From the NCBI GenBank assembly GCA_038150305.1, contig JAYOTG010000001.1, positions 62,001-126,000 of the forward strand: a stretch of DNA of 64,000 nucleotides, in the 5' to 3' direction. The notes beneath the pieces were generated by a model that was not told the DNA's origin, did no database searches, and saw only the letters and a program-made list of their open reading frames with translations. Below, in pieces: positions 1 to 9,664 of this stretch. The stretch's first letter is position 1, and every line of letters starts with the position of its first letter. A program made the position numbers and the translations under genes. The DNA is from MGIIa-L3 sp038150305. Its GTDB lineage: Archaea; Thermoplasmatota; Poseidoniia; Poseidoniales; Poseidoniaceae.

Positions 1-3000
1 GGAGGGCCATGGCCCCACCCTGACCTTCGTCGCTCTGGACCTTGACGTTGATGAGGCCACCCGCGGTTTCGCTGCCGTTGTAGAGCAGTTCACCGCTGAC
101 CTCGTCGTAGATGAGGTAGTACAGGCCGGTGGTCGGCGTGAGGTAGGCTTCGAGGGTGATCGATTCCCACGCGGTAGCACCGATGCCCAACTCTTGCGAG
201 GTGTGCACGGTTTCCCGGGAAGCGATGCCGTCGTAGACACCCATCACGCGCAGGTCAACGGTTCCAGCAAGGCTGCCGGTGTTTTGCAGGTAGACCTCGA
301 GGGTCATTTGCTGCCCGACCTCGGGCTGCGCAGGGTCAAAGCGCACCGTGCCGACGGTGAAGACCGCCTCTTCGTTGATCAGGTTGTATTGCGACGTGGC
401 CTCATCGGAATTGCCGTTGATTGGGACCACGTTGCCTTCTGAGGTTGGACCGCCGCCAAGGATCGGCGAACCGGCCGAATCGGTGCCGTGAATCCAGAGA
501 ATGACGCGCACGCCGGCCATCTGAGCGGCCGAGGGCTCAACGGGGTCAGGCCAAAGGTCGATGCAGTCCGCCGAAGCATAGTACTCGCCGACACCTTTCA
601 CGAGCGTCACCGGGGTCGAAAGGGGGCCGGCGCCGAAGGCCTGACCGTAGACGGGCCAGGTCAGGCCCGTGCTTGGGTCGGCGTAGAATTGCCAGCGGAT
701 CTCCATCTCGTCCTCAAGCAGCTTCTCAGGCTCTTCGATGGTCACGACTGCGTCAACGCAGTGGAGCACCGAGGAGGGAAGCTCTTCGCCGAGGGCATCC
801 TCGGTTCCGCCCTTGGTCAACTCCCAGCTGTTGCTGGCCACCTTAGGGGCGTTGAAGTCCACCTTGAGGGTGAACTCGGCGCAACCGTAGCCGTCAAAGT
901 CACCACAATACGCGTCCGTGGCGTCGGTCGCTCCCGTGGGCATGTCGATGAGGCGGAAGGTGTAGACGAATTCGTTGGTCACCGGCGGTGCGGTGATGTT
1001 GAAGTCGAACACGCCACCGGTGAACGTCTCGGTCCACACCTCGCCATCGTATGGGATGTAGGCCTTGCCAGGTTCGCTGACCTTGGCCGCGGCCTGACGG
1101 GTGATTTCCATCGTGAGGGGGATCTCAGGCTGAATCGAGACACCGTTCGCCAAACCGGCCACGTAGGCGTAGCGGCCTTCGAAGCGGATGGTGTCACCAG
1201 GGCCGACGAAACCGACCTGAACGTCGTTGGTCACGGGTTCGGTCTGGTCGGAGATGTAGGGGATTTCCATGAGGCCAGCGTTGAGGTCCGCACGGAAATC
1301 GAGCCTCACGCCGTCGGCGTACATCCAATCTTGGAGGTGTCCGGAAAGACCGAGGTAATTCTGGATGACGTTGTCAAAGTCCTGAATGCTCACCTTTGGC
1401 GTGCTGGCACCGACGTGACCAGGAATGCCCCAAGCCAGCCGAACCGGGAGGTCGAGGTAGAAGGTGCTCTCGAAGGGATCGATGAGCGCCCCACCGTCCA
1501 TGCGGCGCAGGCTCGGCGAGAGCTCGTCGTCGTCAACGATGGTCAGGTAAGGCGACGTGGTCCACGCCGTGCCGTTTCGCGGGTGGTAATTGATGACCAT
1601 GTCTTCCGAGGAGGCCCCGTCGAGGTTCACGCGGATGGTGTCAAGGTCACGCCAGCCGTTGCCGTCCTGCGCCTCGACGATCACGTGGTAGGTGTTGCCT
1701 GCATAGATGGTCTTGTTCTCGAGGCCCTGGTAACCAGGGTCGGTCGATCGCATGAAGCGCAGACCACTGGCGTCCTCGATGTAGACGTTGTTGATGACCG
1801 GCGTCGCGGAACTCATTGACACGTAGGTCACGTAGTCGTTCTCGAAGCCGGCGGAACCGCCGTCGATGGAGTTGCCCGCGAGGTCAAAGCCCTCGATCCA
1901 CACGCTGACCTTGCCAACGGGATCGCGCCCGAGGTTGGCTTCGTCGTTGAATTGCGCGATGTAGGAGGCGTTTGGTGCGCCACCGTCGCTGTTCAGGGTC
2001 ACCATCGTGTATTCTTGGGGATCGGCTTCGCCGTCACCGTCGGTGTCGTGCTCGTACTCCACCCAAAGGTGCATGGTCATGGTCTCCGGCGGCGAGGGCA
2101 GGTCTTGCGCAATGAAGCGCATCTGCTGGGTTGCAGAAGGAATCACCCACGTATCGTCGTAGACACGGCGCCAGTTCTCCGGCAGGTCGGCCCCGCCAAG
2201 GAAGACCGACATCGAGAGGAGGTTGGGCTCGTAGGTGTCGATGGACAGGTTGAACGGCACCGCACAATCGTCGTCCGGTCGCAATTCAGCACCAGGACAC
2301 AGCGTGTCGCCACCCCCGTAGCCGACCATGCGAACGCGGAGAATTTCGTCTCCAGCCGCGCCCTGACCAAGGTCGATTGGCCACGAAATATCGCCGCCGA
2401 TGGGTCCACTGATGTTGTCGATCTCGATCCAGCCGATGGTGATGTTCCCGTCGATGTTGTCCACGGTCTGCTGTTCCAGCACGAGGTTGTAGGCCGAGGG
2501 ATCGGGGGCGACGTCGAGGTCTTGCAAGCGGACGCTCATGTCGATGGTCATGTAGCGTGTGGAGACCGCAGCGTCGAGGTCCTGGACCTCAGCGTTGGCG
2601 TTGAGGACCTGCATGCTGGTGATGCTGGCGTCGTTCTCGATCGCGTTGCCTCCATTGGGGTCAAACAGGACCGCAGCGGGGAGGCCATCGACGCCGTTCG
2701 CACCGACGCTGAAGGCGTAGAGGCGCAGGGTGTCCGCGTCCTCCCACGCGGGATTCACGCGGAAGCGCCAGGTGATGTCCTTGCCCGCAGGGCTGGTGGT
2801 GTCCACCACGGTGGAGGTTTCCAAGGTCAGGTAATTGCCCGGGTCGGCGCGCTTCTCGAACCCTGTCACTTCGGACCAGGCCACCTCGACGGTCCCGGTG
2901 GAGGATTCGAACAGCAGCACGGCCTCAGCGAGCGTGGTGCCCGTGGCGCCGTTGACCGCGTGGGTGCTCGTCACCTCGTAGATTTCGCCCGAGGGGTAGA

Positions 3001-5551
3001 GGCCAACAGGGTTGCCGCTGACGGTCATTGTGCTGTCGTAGCCGGTCGCGGTGCTGACGCTGAGATCGGCAAAGCGCACAGCACCACCGTTGCTGGTGTA
3101 CACCGCGAAGGGAATGTCCGCCGAACCCGTGCCTTGGGCCAGCGCCACGCCCTGATTCAGTTCGCGGTCGAAGCCGTCGGACTCGTCGAAGGTGCGCTCC
3201 CAATCGTACAGGATGTCGAGGTCACGGACCACAAGCGAACTGCCCGTCGAGGCGTTGAGGCTCTCAAGTTCGAAGCGGAAGGACACCCACTGGTTGCCGT
3301 AATCGTCCTCGAAGGCGAAGGGCACTTGCGGGTCGTTCAGGAGGTTGTTGATGGCGTCGGCCAAGCCAATTGGCGTCCCTCCAATGGTGGGCATGATGCG
3401 GGTCGCGTTCGGCATGGCGCCGAGGTCTTCGCTCAAACCACCAACGGCGAGCATGAGGTCGAAGCCCTCGCCTGCGTCGGTCGTGGAGTAAATCGTGTTC
3501 TGATCGAAGACGATGTCCGCGGCCGTGACGGTCGCACCGTAGGGCAGCACGAAGCCGCCGCCGACCGCCTGCGCGGCAAGGTTGAGCGTCATGGTTTTGC
3601 TGTCAACACCGGTGTGGACGTCGCCGATCTTCGCATTGTAGAACATGGTCTGACGGCCAAGCGCACCGAAGGCGGGCTGGTCAAAGGCCCAGTCGATGTC
3701 ACCGTCGTTGGCCAGGTCCACGCGAACGTCGTTGGCGTGGTGACCAAAGCGGAGGTCAAACCAAATTTCTGAGACCCTGCAATCAAAGAAATTGTTCGCG
3801 GGGTCGAAGTTGAAACTGATTAAGGCCTCAAAGCCGAACATTGGACTGCTGAGTTGGTTCCACTGGTCCACAACAATGTCCTCAGGAAGGTCTTGCTCGG
3901 TGGTGGACAGCTGGATGTCTGGGGCTTCCGAACACTCTCGGTTGACGGTGGGCTTGATGGCCACGATGGGATGATCGAAGTTGATGCGCTCGATGGAAGG
4001 TGAGAATCCGGTGTCCACCAAGGTCGGCTGGTAGGCGTAGGGGCCGGCCATTGCGTTCCACGCACCTCCGTAGATTTCTGGATTGGCCAAGTCGGTCTGG
4101 TTGAATCCGGTTCCGATACGCGTTCCAATGTTGAACCCGTGCAGCACGGCCGTGGAAAGCCGATCTGGGCCGGAGTCGAAATTGAACATGAAGTCCAGTG
4201 ACTTGTGGACGTTGGCGTCGATGTTCCACAACTCGATGATGTCCCCGGTCAAGCCCGACATCGGGTTGCCGTCGAGGTCGTTGACCAGCAGCCCGGTCTG
4301 GGTGTTGTAGACGTCCACGTTGAGGGTCCCCGTCTGGGTGGTTTCGAGCTCCATGTTGAGCAGCCCGTAGCCGTTGGGTTGCGGGTCTCCACCGTTCACC
4401 GAAGGAAGGAAACCACGGACTTTCATCCAGCCGTTCGCGGGGAGGAGTTGCCCCAAGCGAACGTTGTCGATATACCAGCCAGGCATGGTGTAGTTGGTCG
4501 GCGTGTTGCCGTTGCCGCCCACGTTGTTGTGCTCCATGACGAAGCGGAGTTGCACCCACTGACCCACGTAGTCGGTCAAATCGATGGCGATGTCTGCCCA
4601 CCCGCTGGGGTTGTTGGTGCTCACGGACGTGCCACCGAGGGCGGATTGGGTCGAGCCGACACCTTGGCATCCGCTCTGGATTTGGCCCTGGTTGTTGCCC
4701 TTCGTGTACAGCCCGTTTCCAAAGCCAATGTTGGAAGAGTTGGCTTGGTCGACGGGAATGTAGCTGAACGCGTTGGGACCGCTGGTGTCGGGCGGGAAGA
4801 ACTCGTCGTTGCGCTCTCGGATTTCGATGTACGCACAGTCGCGGTAGTACTTCTGAACGCCACCCGTTCCGGACTCGAGGTAGTTCAAGGCGTGGAAGGA
4901 GGAAAAGCGGAAGGTGGTTCCGCCCATCGCGGGATCGACGAAAATCGCAGGCGACAACAAACTGCTGTCGAACGCGTTTCCGTTGTTGTCGTCGCGGTAA
5001 TCGTCGTCGAAGGGGTTGGTGCCCCAGCACATCTCGCCGGACTTGCAGCCGGTCGGGAGGATGCCGAGCGAGGATGAAATGCTGCCGTGACCCCACGACA
5101 TCGGGCTCATGGGCGGCTGGGTGCCGTCGGTGAAGTTCTTGGTGGTGCCCTCAAAATCGCTGAGGAAACCGTTCGACGTCAGGCGAACAGGCGTGGCGTC
5201 CGACCCGTCCTCGAACTGGAAAGAGGACTTGGCCGAGAAAGAGGTCAGCTGCCCGTTCGCATCAGGACTCCACGTCTTCGGGAGGGTCTCGGTGTCGATC
5301 CTCACGAAAGCATCGTGCTCGGCCATGGCCGTGCCCACGGTCATCGAGGCCGACGTCACGGTCTCACCGGCGGGGAGCGTCACGGCCGCATCATCGAGGT
5401 CCAACCACGTCGCAGGATCCCGGACATCGACCACGGCCTCGGCATCTCCACCAGTAAATGTGGTGACGTTGATTGAGGACGCAAGAGGGACGAGAAGTAG
5501 CATGGCCATCATCAAGAGGGCGGGCAAGCGGCGGGGGGCATTTGCGTTCAT
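1..5551 (-). CDS. giant secreted surface protein, C-terminus beyond window
   Basis: One reading frame stays open for about 1850 codons from the ATG at 5551 to the window edge, so the C-terminus is missing. It starts with a signal peptide: basic MNANAPRR, then a hydrophobic run to about residue 26. Residues about 130-360 resemble a MAM/jelly-roll module, with an Asp-Leu-Thr-Asp-Tyr-Val-Gly-Gln-Trp stretch and then PGWYIDNV. The rest is a chain of beta-rich, Asn/Asp-rich segments. Residues about 1728-1800 read like a CARDB adhesion module (VGTVRFDPAQPEVGQQ). The many Asn-X-Ser/Thr sites fit a glycosylated extracellular protein. It probably serves in adhesion or polymer binding; no catalytic motif was recognised. 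A C-terminal membrane anchor would be expected in the missing part, as in the protein at 54451-57522. Confidence 0.8.
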   Translation of the reverse strand, partial: MNANAPRRLPALLMMAMLLLVPLASSINVTTFTGGDAEAVVDVRDPATWLDLDDAAVTLPAGETVTSASMTVGTAMAEHDAFVRIDTETLPKTWSPDANGQLTSFSAKSSFQFEDGSDATPVRLTSNGFLSDFEGTTKNFTDGTQPPMSPMSWGHGSISSSLGILPTGCKSGEMCWGTNPFDDDYRDDNNGNAFDSSLLSPAIFVDPAMGGTTFRFSSFHALNYLESGTGGVQKYYRDCAYIEIRERNDEFFPPDTSGPNAFSYIPVDQANSSNIGFGNGLYTKGNNQGQIQSGCQGVGSTQSALGGTSVSTNNPSGWADIAIDLTDYVGQWVQLRFVMEHNNVGGNGNTPTNYTMPGWYIDNVRLGQLLPANGWMKVRGFLPSVNGGDPQPNGYGLLNMELETTQTGTLNVDVYNTQTGLLVNDLDGNPMSGLTGDIIELWNIDANVHKSLDFMFNFDSGPDRLSTAVLHGFNIGTRIGTGFNQTDLANPEIYGGAWNAMAGPYAYQPTLVDTGFSPSIERINFDHPIVAIKPTVNRECSEAPDIQLSTTEQDLPEDIVVDQWNQLSSPMFGFEALISFNFDPANNFFDCRVSEIWFDLRFGHHANDVRVDLANDGDIDWAFDQPAFGALGRQTMFYNAKIGDVHTGVDSKTMTLNLAAQAVGGGFVLPYGATVTAADIVFDQNTIYSTTDAGEGFDLMLAVGGLSEDLGAMPNATRIMPTIGGTPIGLADAINNLLNDPQVPFAFEDDYGNQWVSFRFELESLNASTGSSLVVRDLDILYDWERTFDESDGFDRELNQGVALAQGTGSADIPFAVYTSNGGAVRFADLSVSTATGYDSTMTVSGNPVGLYPSGEIYEVTSTHAVNGATGTTLAEAVLLFESSTGTVEVAWSEVTGFEKRADPGNYLTLETSTVVDTTSPAGKDITWRFRVNPAWEDADTLRLYAFSVGANGVDGLPAAVLFDPNGGNAIENDASITSMQVLNANAEVQDLDAAVSTRYMTIDMSVRLQDLDVAPDPSAYNLVLEQQTVDNIDGNITIGWIEIDNISGPIGGDISWPIDLGQGAAGDEILRVRMVGYGGGDTLCPGAELRPDDDCAVPFNLSIDTYEPNLLSMSVFLGGADLPENWRRVYDDTWVIPSATQQMRFIAQDLPSPPETMTMHLWVEYEHDTDGDGEADPQEYTMVTLNSDGGAPNASYIAQFNDEANLGRDPVGKVSVWIEGFDLAGNSIDGGSAGFENDYVTYVSMSSATPVINNVYIEDASGLRFMRSTDPGYQGLENKTIYAGNTYHVIVEAQDGNGWRDLDTIRVNLDGASSEDMVINYHPRNGTAWTTSPYLTIVDDDELSPSLRRMDGGALIDPFESTFYLDLPVRLAWGIPGHVGASTPKVSIQDFDNVIQNYLGLSGHLQDWMYADGVRLDFRADLNAGLMEIPYISDQTEPVTNDVQVGFVGPGDTIRFEGRYAYVAGLANGVSIQPEIPLTMEITRQAAAKVSEPGKAYIPYDGEVWTETFTGGVFDFNITAPPVTNEFVYTFRLIDMPTGATDATDAYCGDFDGYGCAEFTLKVDFNAPKVASNSWELTKGGTEDALGEELPSSVLHCVDAVVTIEEPEKLLEDEMEIRWQFYADPSTGLTWPVYGQAFGAGPLSTPVTLVKGVGEYYASADCIDLWPDPVEPSAAQMAGVRVILWIHGTDSAGSPILGGGPTSEGNVVPINGNSDEATSQYNLINEEAVFTVGTVRFDPAQPEVGQQMTLEVYLQNTGSLAGTVDLRVMGVYDGIASRETVHTSQELGIGATAWESITLEAYLTPTTGLYYLIYDEVSGELLYNGSETAGGLINVKVQSDEGQGGAMAL

Positions 5552-5620
5552 GGCGACACCGGCGTCTCCGCGATAGCAAGCCTGCCTAAAAGAGTCCCCG
5601 TGAGGGTGCTTCGACGTGCC

Positions 5621-6283
5621 TCAGAGGGTCACGCTTACGCGCTGTGACCAAGCATGATGTGCGAGGTCCAACAAACCGCCCACGCGAGCCTCGCTTCGTT
5701 CGAGCCACTCCCGGTTCCCAACGGTGGTGGTGTGCTTGGGCCCAAGCGCATCACAGACCTCAGATCCGATGCTAAGATCGTAGGTGCCCAGCGCACGCGC
5801 CATGTCGGTGATGGCCGATTTGTCGAACCCGAGCAAGGGCCTGAGGATCTCGAGCGAGGTGGCTTCTTCGACAGCACCAAGATTGCCGAGGGTTTGGCTG
5901 GAGACCTGACCGAGGTTTTCTCCAGTCAAGATGTGGCTTGCACCGACGGCATTGGCGTGCAGCGTCGCCACGGTGTTGAAGACCCGCTTCATGTGGATGA
6001 AGTATTCTGAATGGCACCAGGATTCGGTGAACTTGGCCATGACCTCTGCAACAGGGACGATCACAAGCGTCGGATTGAGCCGAGTGCTCATGGCAGCACC
6101 AAGCGCGCCATCCATTGCTCGAAGGTGTTGCAAACTGGCGATGGTGCGTTCTTGCGCCTCGGGGCCAGTGACGGGCTCCATGCTGAAGTGCAGCGGCTGG
6201 AGGTCCCAACCGGCGCGCATGGCCCGCGCGGCCGCCACGGGAGAGTCGATGCCACCCGACATCAAGCCGACGCACACCCCCAT
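5621..6283 (-). CDS. ThiI-like PP-loop sulfurtransferase domain, stand-alone
   Basis: The protein has about 220 residues. An ATP-pyrophosphatase PP-loop SGGIDS lies at residues 9-14, followed by LTGENLGQVSSQTL and, near the C-terminus, a Cys-x-x-Leu-x-PKH-x-x-T segment that matches the ThiI pattern. ThiI makes 4-thiouridine in tRNA and helps thiazole synthesis. This protein matches only the ThiI catalytic domain: it has no N-terminal ferredoxin-like/THUMP region and no rhodanese. It would need another protein for tRNA recognition, or it may act on another substrate. A TTG codon at 6292 could extend it by three residues, but the ATG at 6283 is simpler. The downstream neighbour on the same strand is the giant secreted protein, which seems unrelated. 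Confidence 0.75.
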   Translation of the reverse strand: MGVCVGLMSGGIDSPVAAARAMRAGWDLQPLHFSMEPVTGPEAQERTIASLQHLRAMDGALGAAMSTRLNPTLVIVPVAEVMAKFTESWCHSEYFIHMKRVFNTVATLHANAVGASHILTGENLGQVSSQTLGNLGAVEEATSLEILRPLLGFDKSAITDMARALGTYDLSIGSEVCDALGPKHTTTVGNREWLERSEARVGGLLDLAHHAWSQRVSVTL

Positions 6284-6362
6284 GACCGCCAAGCCGAGGA
6301 AGTCACGTCAAGAGCCTTCCCCGATGGCGAGGCTTCATGACCGTCGGACGTGAGGGTCAACC

Positions 6363-6833
6363 GTGCAACCGTTTTCCGTTGAACCCGTGACCCTCATCGA
6401 GGAAGTGTTTCCTCAGGACACCAACGCCTACGACACGCTGTTCGGCGGACGGCTGCTCTCTTTGATGGACAAAGCAGGCGGCATCGCGTGTGCAAAATTC
6501 GCACATCGCGAATTCGTTACCATCTCGATCGACACGTTGACTTTCATCGCCCCAGCCCGCCAGGGCGACCTCCTCGAGGTGACCGGCCAAGTCGTGTTCA
6601 CGTCCACCCACACCGCCTGCGTGAAGGTGACCGCTCAATCGATGAGCAAGTCGGACTGGGAACGCCGCCCCATCTGTGAGGGATACTTCTTCTTCGTCGC
6701 CATCGACTCCATGATGCGCCCCATCCCGATTCCTCAACTGACGCCAGAAGGCGAAGCCGCTGAACGTGAGTGGGCGCATGCTGAGGAACTCCGAGCGAAC
6801 ATGCTTCGCAACCGTGCGGCGTCCAAGGCTTGA
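6363..6833 (+). CDS. acyl-CoA thioesterase, hotdog fold (YciA/BFIT type)
   Basis: The 156-aa protein starts at GTG and is the usual length for a single hotdog domain. GGRLLSLMDKAGGIACAKFA at residues about 28-47 is the hotdog helix, with the Asp seen in YciA and brain acyl-CoA hydrolases; a strand with VTISIDTLTFIAPAR follows. Such enzymes hydrolyse fatty acyl-CoA to free acid and CoA in the cytoplasm. The many beta-oxidation genes in the window fit this role. The C-terminal tail is charged and probably helical. Chain-length preference cannot be told from sequence. The gene lies 24 bp upstream of the aSelBL-like gene, on the same strand. Confidence 0.85.
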   Translation: MQPFSVEPVTLIEEVFPQDTNAYDTLFGGRLLSLMDKAGGIACAKFAHREFVTISIDTLTFIAPARQGDLLEVTGQVVFTSTHTACVKVTAQSMSKSDWERRPICEGYFFFVAIDSMMRPIPIPQLTPEGEAAEREWAHAEELRANMLRNRAASKA

Positions 6834-6857
6834 TGTGGAGCATCCCGAGGCCACCTC

Positions 6858-7880
6858 ATGCCGGTCCTCAACATCGCGGCGGTGTGCACCGATGACCTTG
6901 CGCGGTTGATCGCCAAACCGAGCGACCAGCGTGACGTCCACACCTACGTCCACAAGGAAATGGGCGATTCAGGCGCCCGAATCCTCTCCATCATTCGTCC
7001 GGCCAAATATCCCGAGCGTCTGCGCCCGCTGCTGAACGCCCTTTCCGCCGCACGGGTGGGGCTCATCGAGGTGCAGGCCGTTGATGCTGCGCTTGGGGAA
7101 GCCCTCGTGGCCTTCGCCAGCGCAGGCCTGACGCGAGGGCTTGCCGTGATTCGTCCAGAGGACGGAGGTTGGATCGACGAGGACCAAGTCAAGGGCCTGT
7201 TCCAGCAGGCCGGCCTCGGGTCGTGGTCCTTTGAGCAGGAGGACGGCCCTCACCTCAGGGAGCGGTTCTACGCGTTGATGGACGATTTGGCAGAAGAGCT
7301 CGCAGAAGCCGCGCAACAACCGCTGGTCATCCCCATCGACCAGCACTTCAACGTCCGAGGCATCGGACTCGTCGCCATTGGATACGTCCAGGCGGGCACC
7401 GTTCAGCAGCACGACGAGCTCCTGCTCCTACCTGCCGAGGGCGGAGGCACGGCAAAGTCCCTGCAGGTGATGGACGATGACGTGCCGACGGCCACCGCCG
7501 GTGATCGCGTGGGCCTTGCGCTGCGCAACGCCCAGGAGGCGCACTTGACCGGTGGAACCCTCATTGTGCACCCACCGATCGACGACGCACGCACAGGCAC
7601 GCATCGACCCCCCGCAATGGTCGCGCATGCACGCTCAACCGTCCACCTCACGCCATCCCCGTTTCAGCGCCGGACCTTGCAAACAGGAGACGTGATTCAC
7701 CTTTCGGTCGATTTGCAGTTCATTGTCGGCAGGGTGACCGGCGCCGAAGCGAACGTCCTCACCGTCGAGTGGGACCATCCCGCGCTGATTCGTGCGCAAT
7801 CTCCGCCTCAAGCCATCATCGCACAGCTCGATTCCAACCCACGCATCATCGGCTCAGGACGGCTGGAATTTGAGGCGTGA
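6858..7880 (+). CDS. SelB-like (aSelBL) translation-factor relative with degenerate G domain
   Basis: The 340-aa protein shows a recognisable EF-Tu domain 2: FNVRGIGLVAIGYVQAGTVQ at about residues 163-182, then GDRVGLALRN. The N-terminal 150 residues sit where the GTPase domain should be, but no P-loop GxxxxGK[ST], no DxxG and no NKxD can be found. This matches the published aSelBL family, archaeal SelB-like proteins that lost their G motifs and have no known function. It therefore probably binds tRNA or ribosome without GTP hydrolysis. Its stop overlaps a possible GTG start of the following frame, but that gene appears to have its own promoter. Confidence 0.7.
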   Translation: MPVLNIAAVCTDDLARLIAKPSDQRDVHTYVHKEMGDSGARILSIIRPAKYPERLRPLLNALSAARVGLIEVQAVDAALGEALVAFASAGLTRGLAVIRPEDGGWIDEDQVKGLFQQAGLGSWSFEQEDGPHLRERFYALMDDLAEELAEAAQQPLVIPIDQHFNVRGIGLVAIGYVQAGTVQQHDELLLLPAEGGGTAKSLQVMDDDVPTATAGDRVGLALRNAQEAHLTGGTLIVHPPIDDARTGTHRPPAMVAHARSTVHLTPSPFQRRTLQTGDVIHLSVDLQFIVGRVTGAEANVLTVEWDHPALIRAQSPPQAIIAQLDSNPRIIGSGRLEFEA

Positions 7881-7941
7881 TTCGGCGAAGGAAAGCGCCC
7901 CTTGCAACCTCGACACGACCGAGGAAGGATGAGGGAGCATT

Positions 7942-7947
7942 CATATT
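7942..7947 (+). promoter_or_regulatory. TATA box for leaderless gene at 7970
   Basis: CATATT within an AT-rich patch in GC-rich DNA is centred about 26 bp before the ATG at 7970. In archaea that spacing puts transcription start at or next to the start codon, which supports 7970 over the upstream GTG at 7877. Confidence 0.5.
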
Positions 7948-7969
7948 CCTCTCCGCCAAGTGCGCGCGG

Positions 7970-9664
7970 ATGGGAGAAATCGTGCCGGCGTCTGCCGGCC
8001 CGATGCAGGTGGACCGTGAGGTCCTCGACGGACTGCATCTGGCCGGGATGCGAGGAAGGGTGTCCGTGGAGGTCGATCCTTCCGCTCTCCTCATCCGGGC
8101 CAAGGAAGGGAAAACCACAACCCTTCCTCTGTCGTCCATCAGCACGTTCAATCATCATCAAACACACCTGATGCCGCCGTACAGCCACCTGTTTGGCCTC
8201 ATCCTCATCGGCATGGCGGGCTGGACCATCGAAATGATCGCCGTACGAAATGTGGTCATGGCCGTTGGGTGCGTCCTTGTGGCGGCATGGGCGCTCACGC
8301 GCCGCCCAACGCTGACGGTGGACCTGCACAACGGCGAATGCCACGTGATTACCGGTGCTGATGGGAAACTGATGATGCTCGCTTACCTGATGGGACGGCT
8401 CATGGCGGGCATGCCGCTTGCGGAAGCACGCGTAGGCTTCGACGACCTCATGCAACCCCGCTCGACACCAGAAGCACTGGTGGTCCCGACGCCAATCACC
8501 GGCCTCCTCGAGGGAGAAGTCGTCCCACGGGCCGCCCCAGACGAAGCCATCATGGCCGACTTCTTTGACGAGCCCGCAACGCCAGCGCCAAGCTTTGCAT
8601 CTCCTGCTCCTGCGGTCAACATCACCATTGAGGACCGCCGGGCGCCCATGCAATCCGACGCCTACCTCGCACCGGTCCATGTCCCCATGCCGGTGACCCC
8701 TCCACGCGACGGCCTGCATGCCCGAGCGCAACAGATGATGATCGAGCAGCGCGAGGAGCTGCCGTGTCCTTCACACGAGGCCCTTCATCCTCGAACACCC
8801 GTCGACCGCGAGGAAGCGCAACAAGCACGTGAGGAGGCGGGTTCTCCTTTCGCGGTGAGAGGAACCGGCTGGCAAGCCGTGCATCAGGAACAGCGTGCCC
8901 TGCCCGCGCCTCGAATTGAGGCCCCGCTTCCTGCCTTCGATGCCGGCGCCGAGCCGTATCTTCCCAGCTTCGTCGGCCCAACGGGCGATTCACGGCCTGC
9001 CCCCGCGCCTGAGGCCGCGCCCATGTTCTCCGTCATGGGGTTGCAAGAGCAGATGCCAGCCGCGGCACCCGTCGAGATGGCACCTGAGCCACCTGCTCCG
9101 CCCGTACGCGGTATTGTCGGCACCTCACGCCGTTCGGAAGGTGAGCGAACCGTTGCTCCCGCGGGACGACCGGTCAACCTGCAACCGAAGACCGATACCG
9201 TCGCGCCTCGTCACCTCATTCCACGGCCCGCAAGCGGAGTTCGCCCGCGGCGGCGAGCCCTCGGTGGGCTCTTCGACGCCGCCCTCCGACCACCAGCGCC
9301 CTCACCGCAGGAGCAGGACTATGCCGCCATGTACGGCGACGAGGACGGACAGGCCGTCGCTGCCGAGGACGTTCAGCCGATGAGCACCTGGCAGCACACC
9401 CGTCTGCGAACCGACGCCTCGTCGCAAGCGATCGTCGACGAGCACACCCGCGTTCATGCCGGCTCCAGCGGTGGAGAACGCGTCGACGATCGACTGCGCG
9501 ACTTGCTCGACGACATCTCGGTTGCTCCGCTTCCGGCTTCTGAGGAAACCCTGACCGGAGAGCGTCAAGGGCAAATTGCTTCATCGTTCAGCGACATGAT
9601 TGAGGTTCACGCCGAGCCTGCGTCGGCCCGTCCGTACATGGACCTGGACCGGCTTGACGGTTGA
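7970..9664 (+). CDS. membrane protein with long proline-rich disordered tail
   Basis: The protein has about 564 residues. After a small N-terminal domain (about residues 1-65), two transmembrane segments form a hairpin at roughly residues 70-110. A short PH-like beta segment follows, then more than 350 residues rich in Pro, Ala, Glu and Arg and likely disordered. No enzymatic motif was found. The frame is open 31 codons further upstream to a GTG at 7877 that overlaps the previous stop. The TATA-like box 26 bp before 7970 favours the ATG. The tail ends at the stop of the convergent kinase gene, with no spacer. Function unknown; a scaffold at the cytoplasmic membrane face is one possibility. 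Confidence 0.65.
   Translation: MGEIVPASAGPMQVDREVLDGLHLAGMRGRVSVEVDPSALLIRAKEGKTTTLPLSSISTFNHHQTHLMPPYSHLFGLILIGMAGWTIEMIAVRNVVMAVGCVLVAAWALTRRPTLTVDLHNGECHVITGADGKLMMLAYLMGRLMAGMPLAEARVGFDDLMQPRSTPEALVVPTPITGLLEGEVVPRAAPDEAIMADFFDEPATPAPSFASPAPAVNITIEDRRAPMQSDAYLAPVHVPMPVTPPRDGLHARAQQMMIEQREELPCPSHEALHPRTPVDREEAQQAREEAGSPFAVRGTGWQAVHQEQRALPAPRIEAPLPAFDAGAEPYLPSFVGPTGDSRPAPAPEAAPMFSVMGLQEQMPAAAPVEMAPEPPAPPVRGIVGTSRRSEGERTVAPAGRPVNLQPKTDTVAPRHLIPRPASGVRPRRRALGGLFDAALRPPAPSPQEQDYAAMYGDEDGQAVAAEDVQPMSTWQHTRLRTDASSQAIVDEHTRVHAGSSGGERVDDRLRDLLDDISVAPLPASEETLTGERQGQIASSFSDMIEVHAEPASARPYMDLDRLDG

Noticed and set aside
488..3772. Long plus-strand frames opposite the giant surface protein
   Set aside because: The minus strand reads without interruption into a natural secreted protein with signal peptide and modules; the plus-strand frames have biased Val/Arg/His composition.
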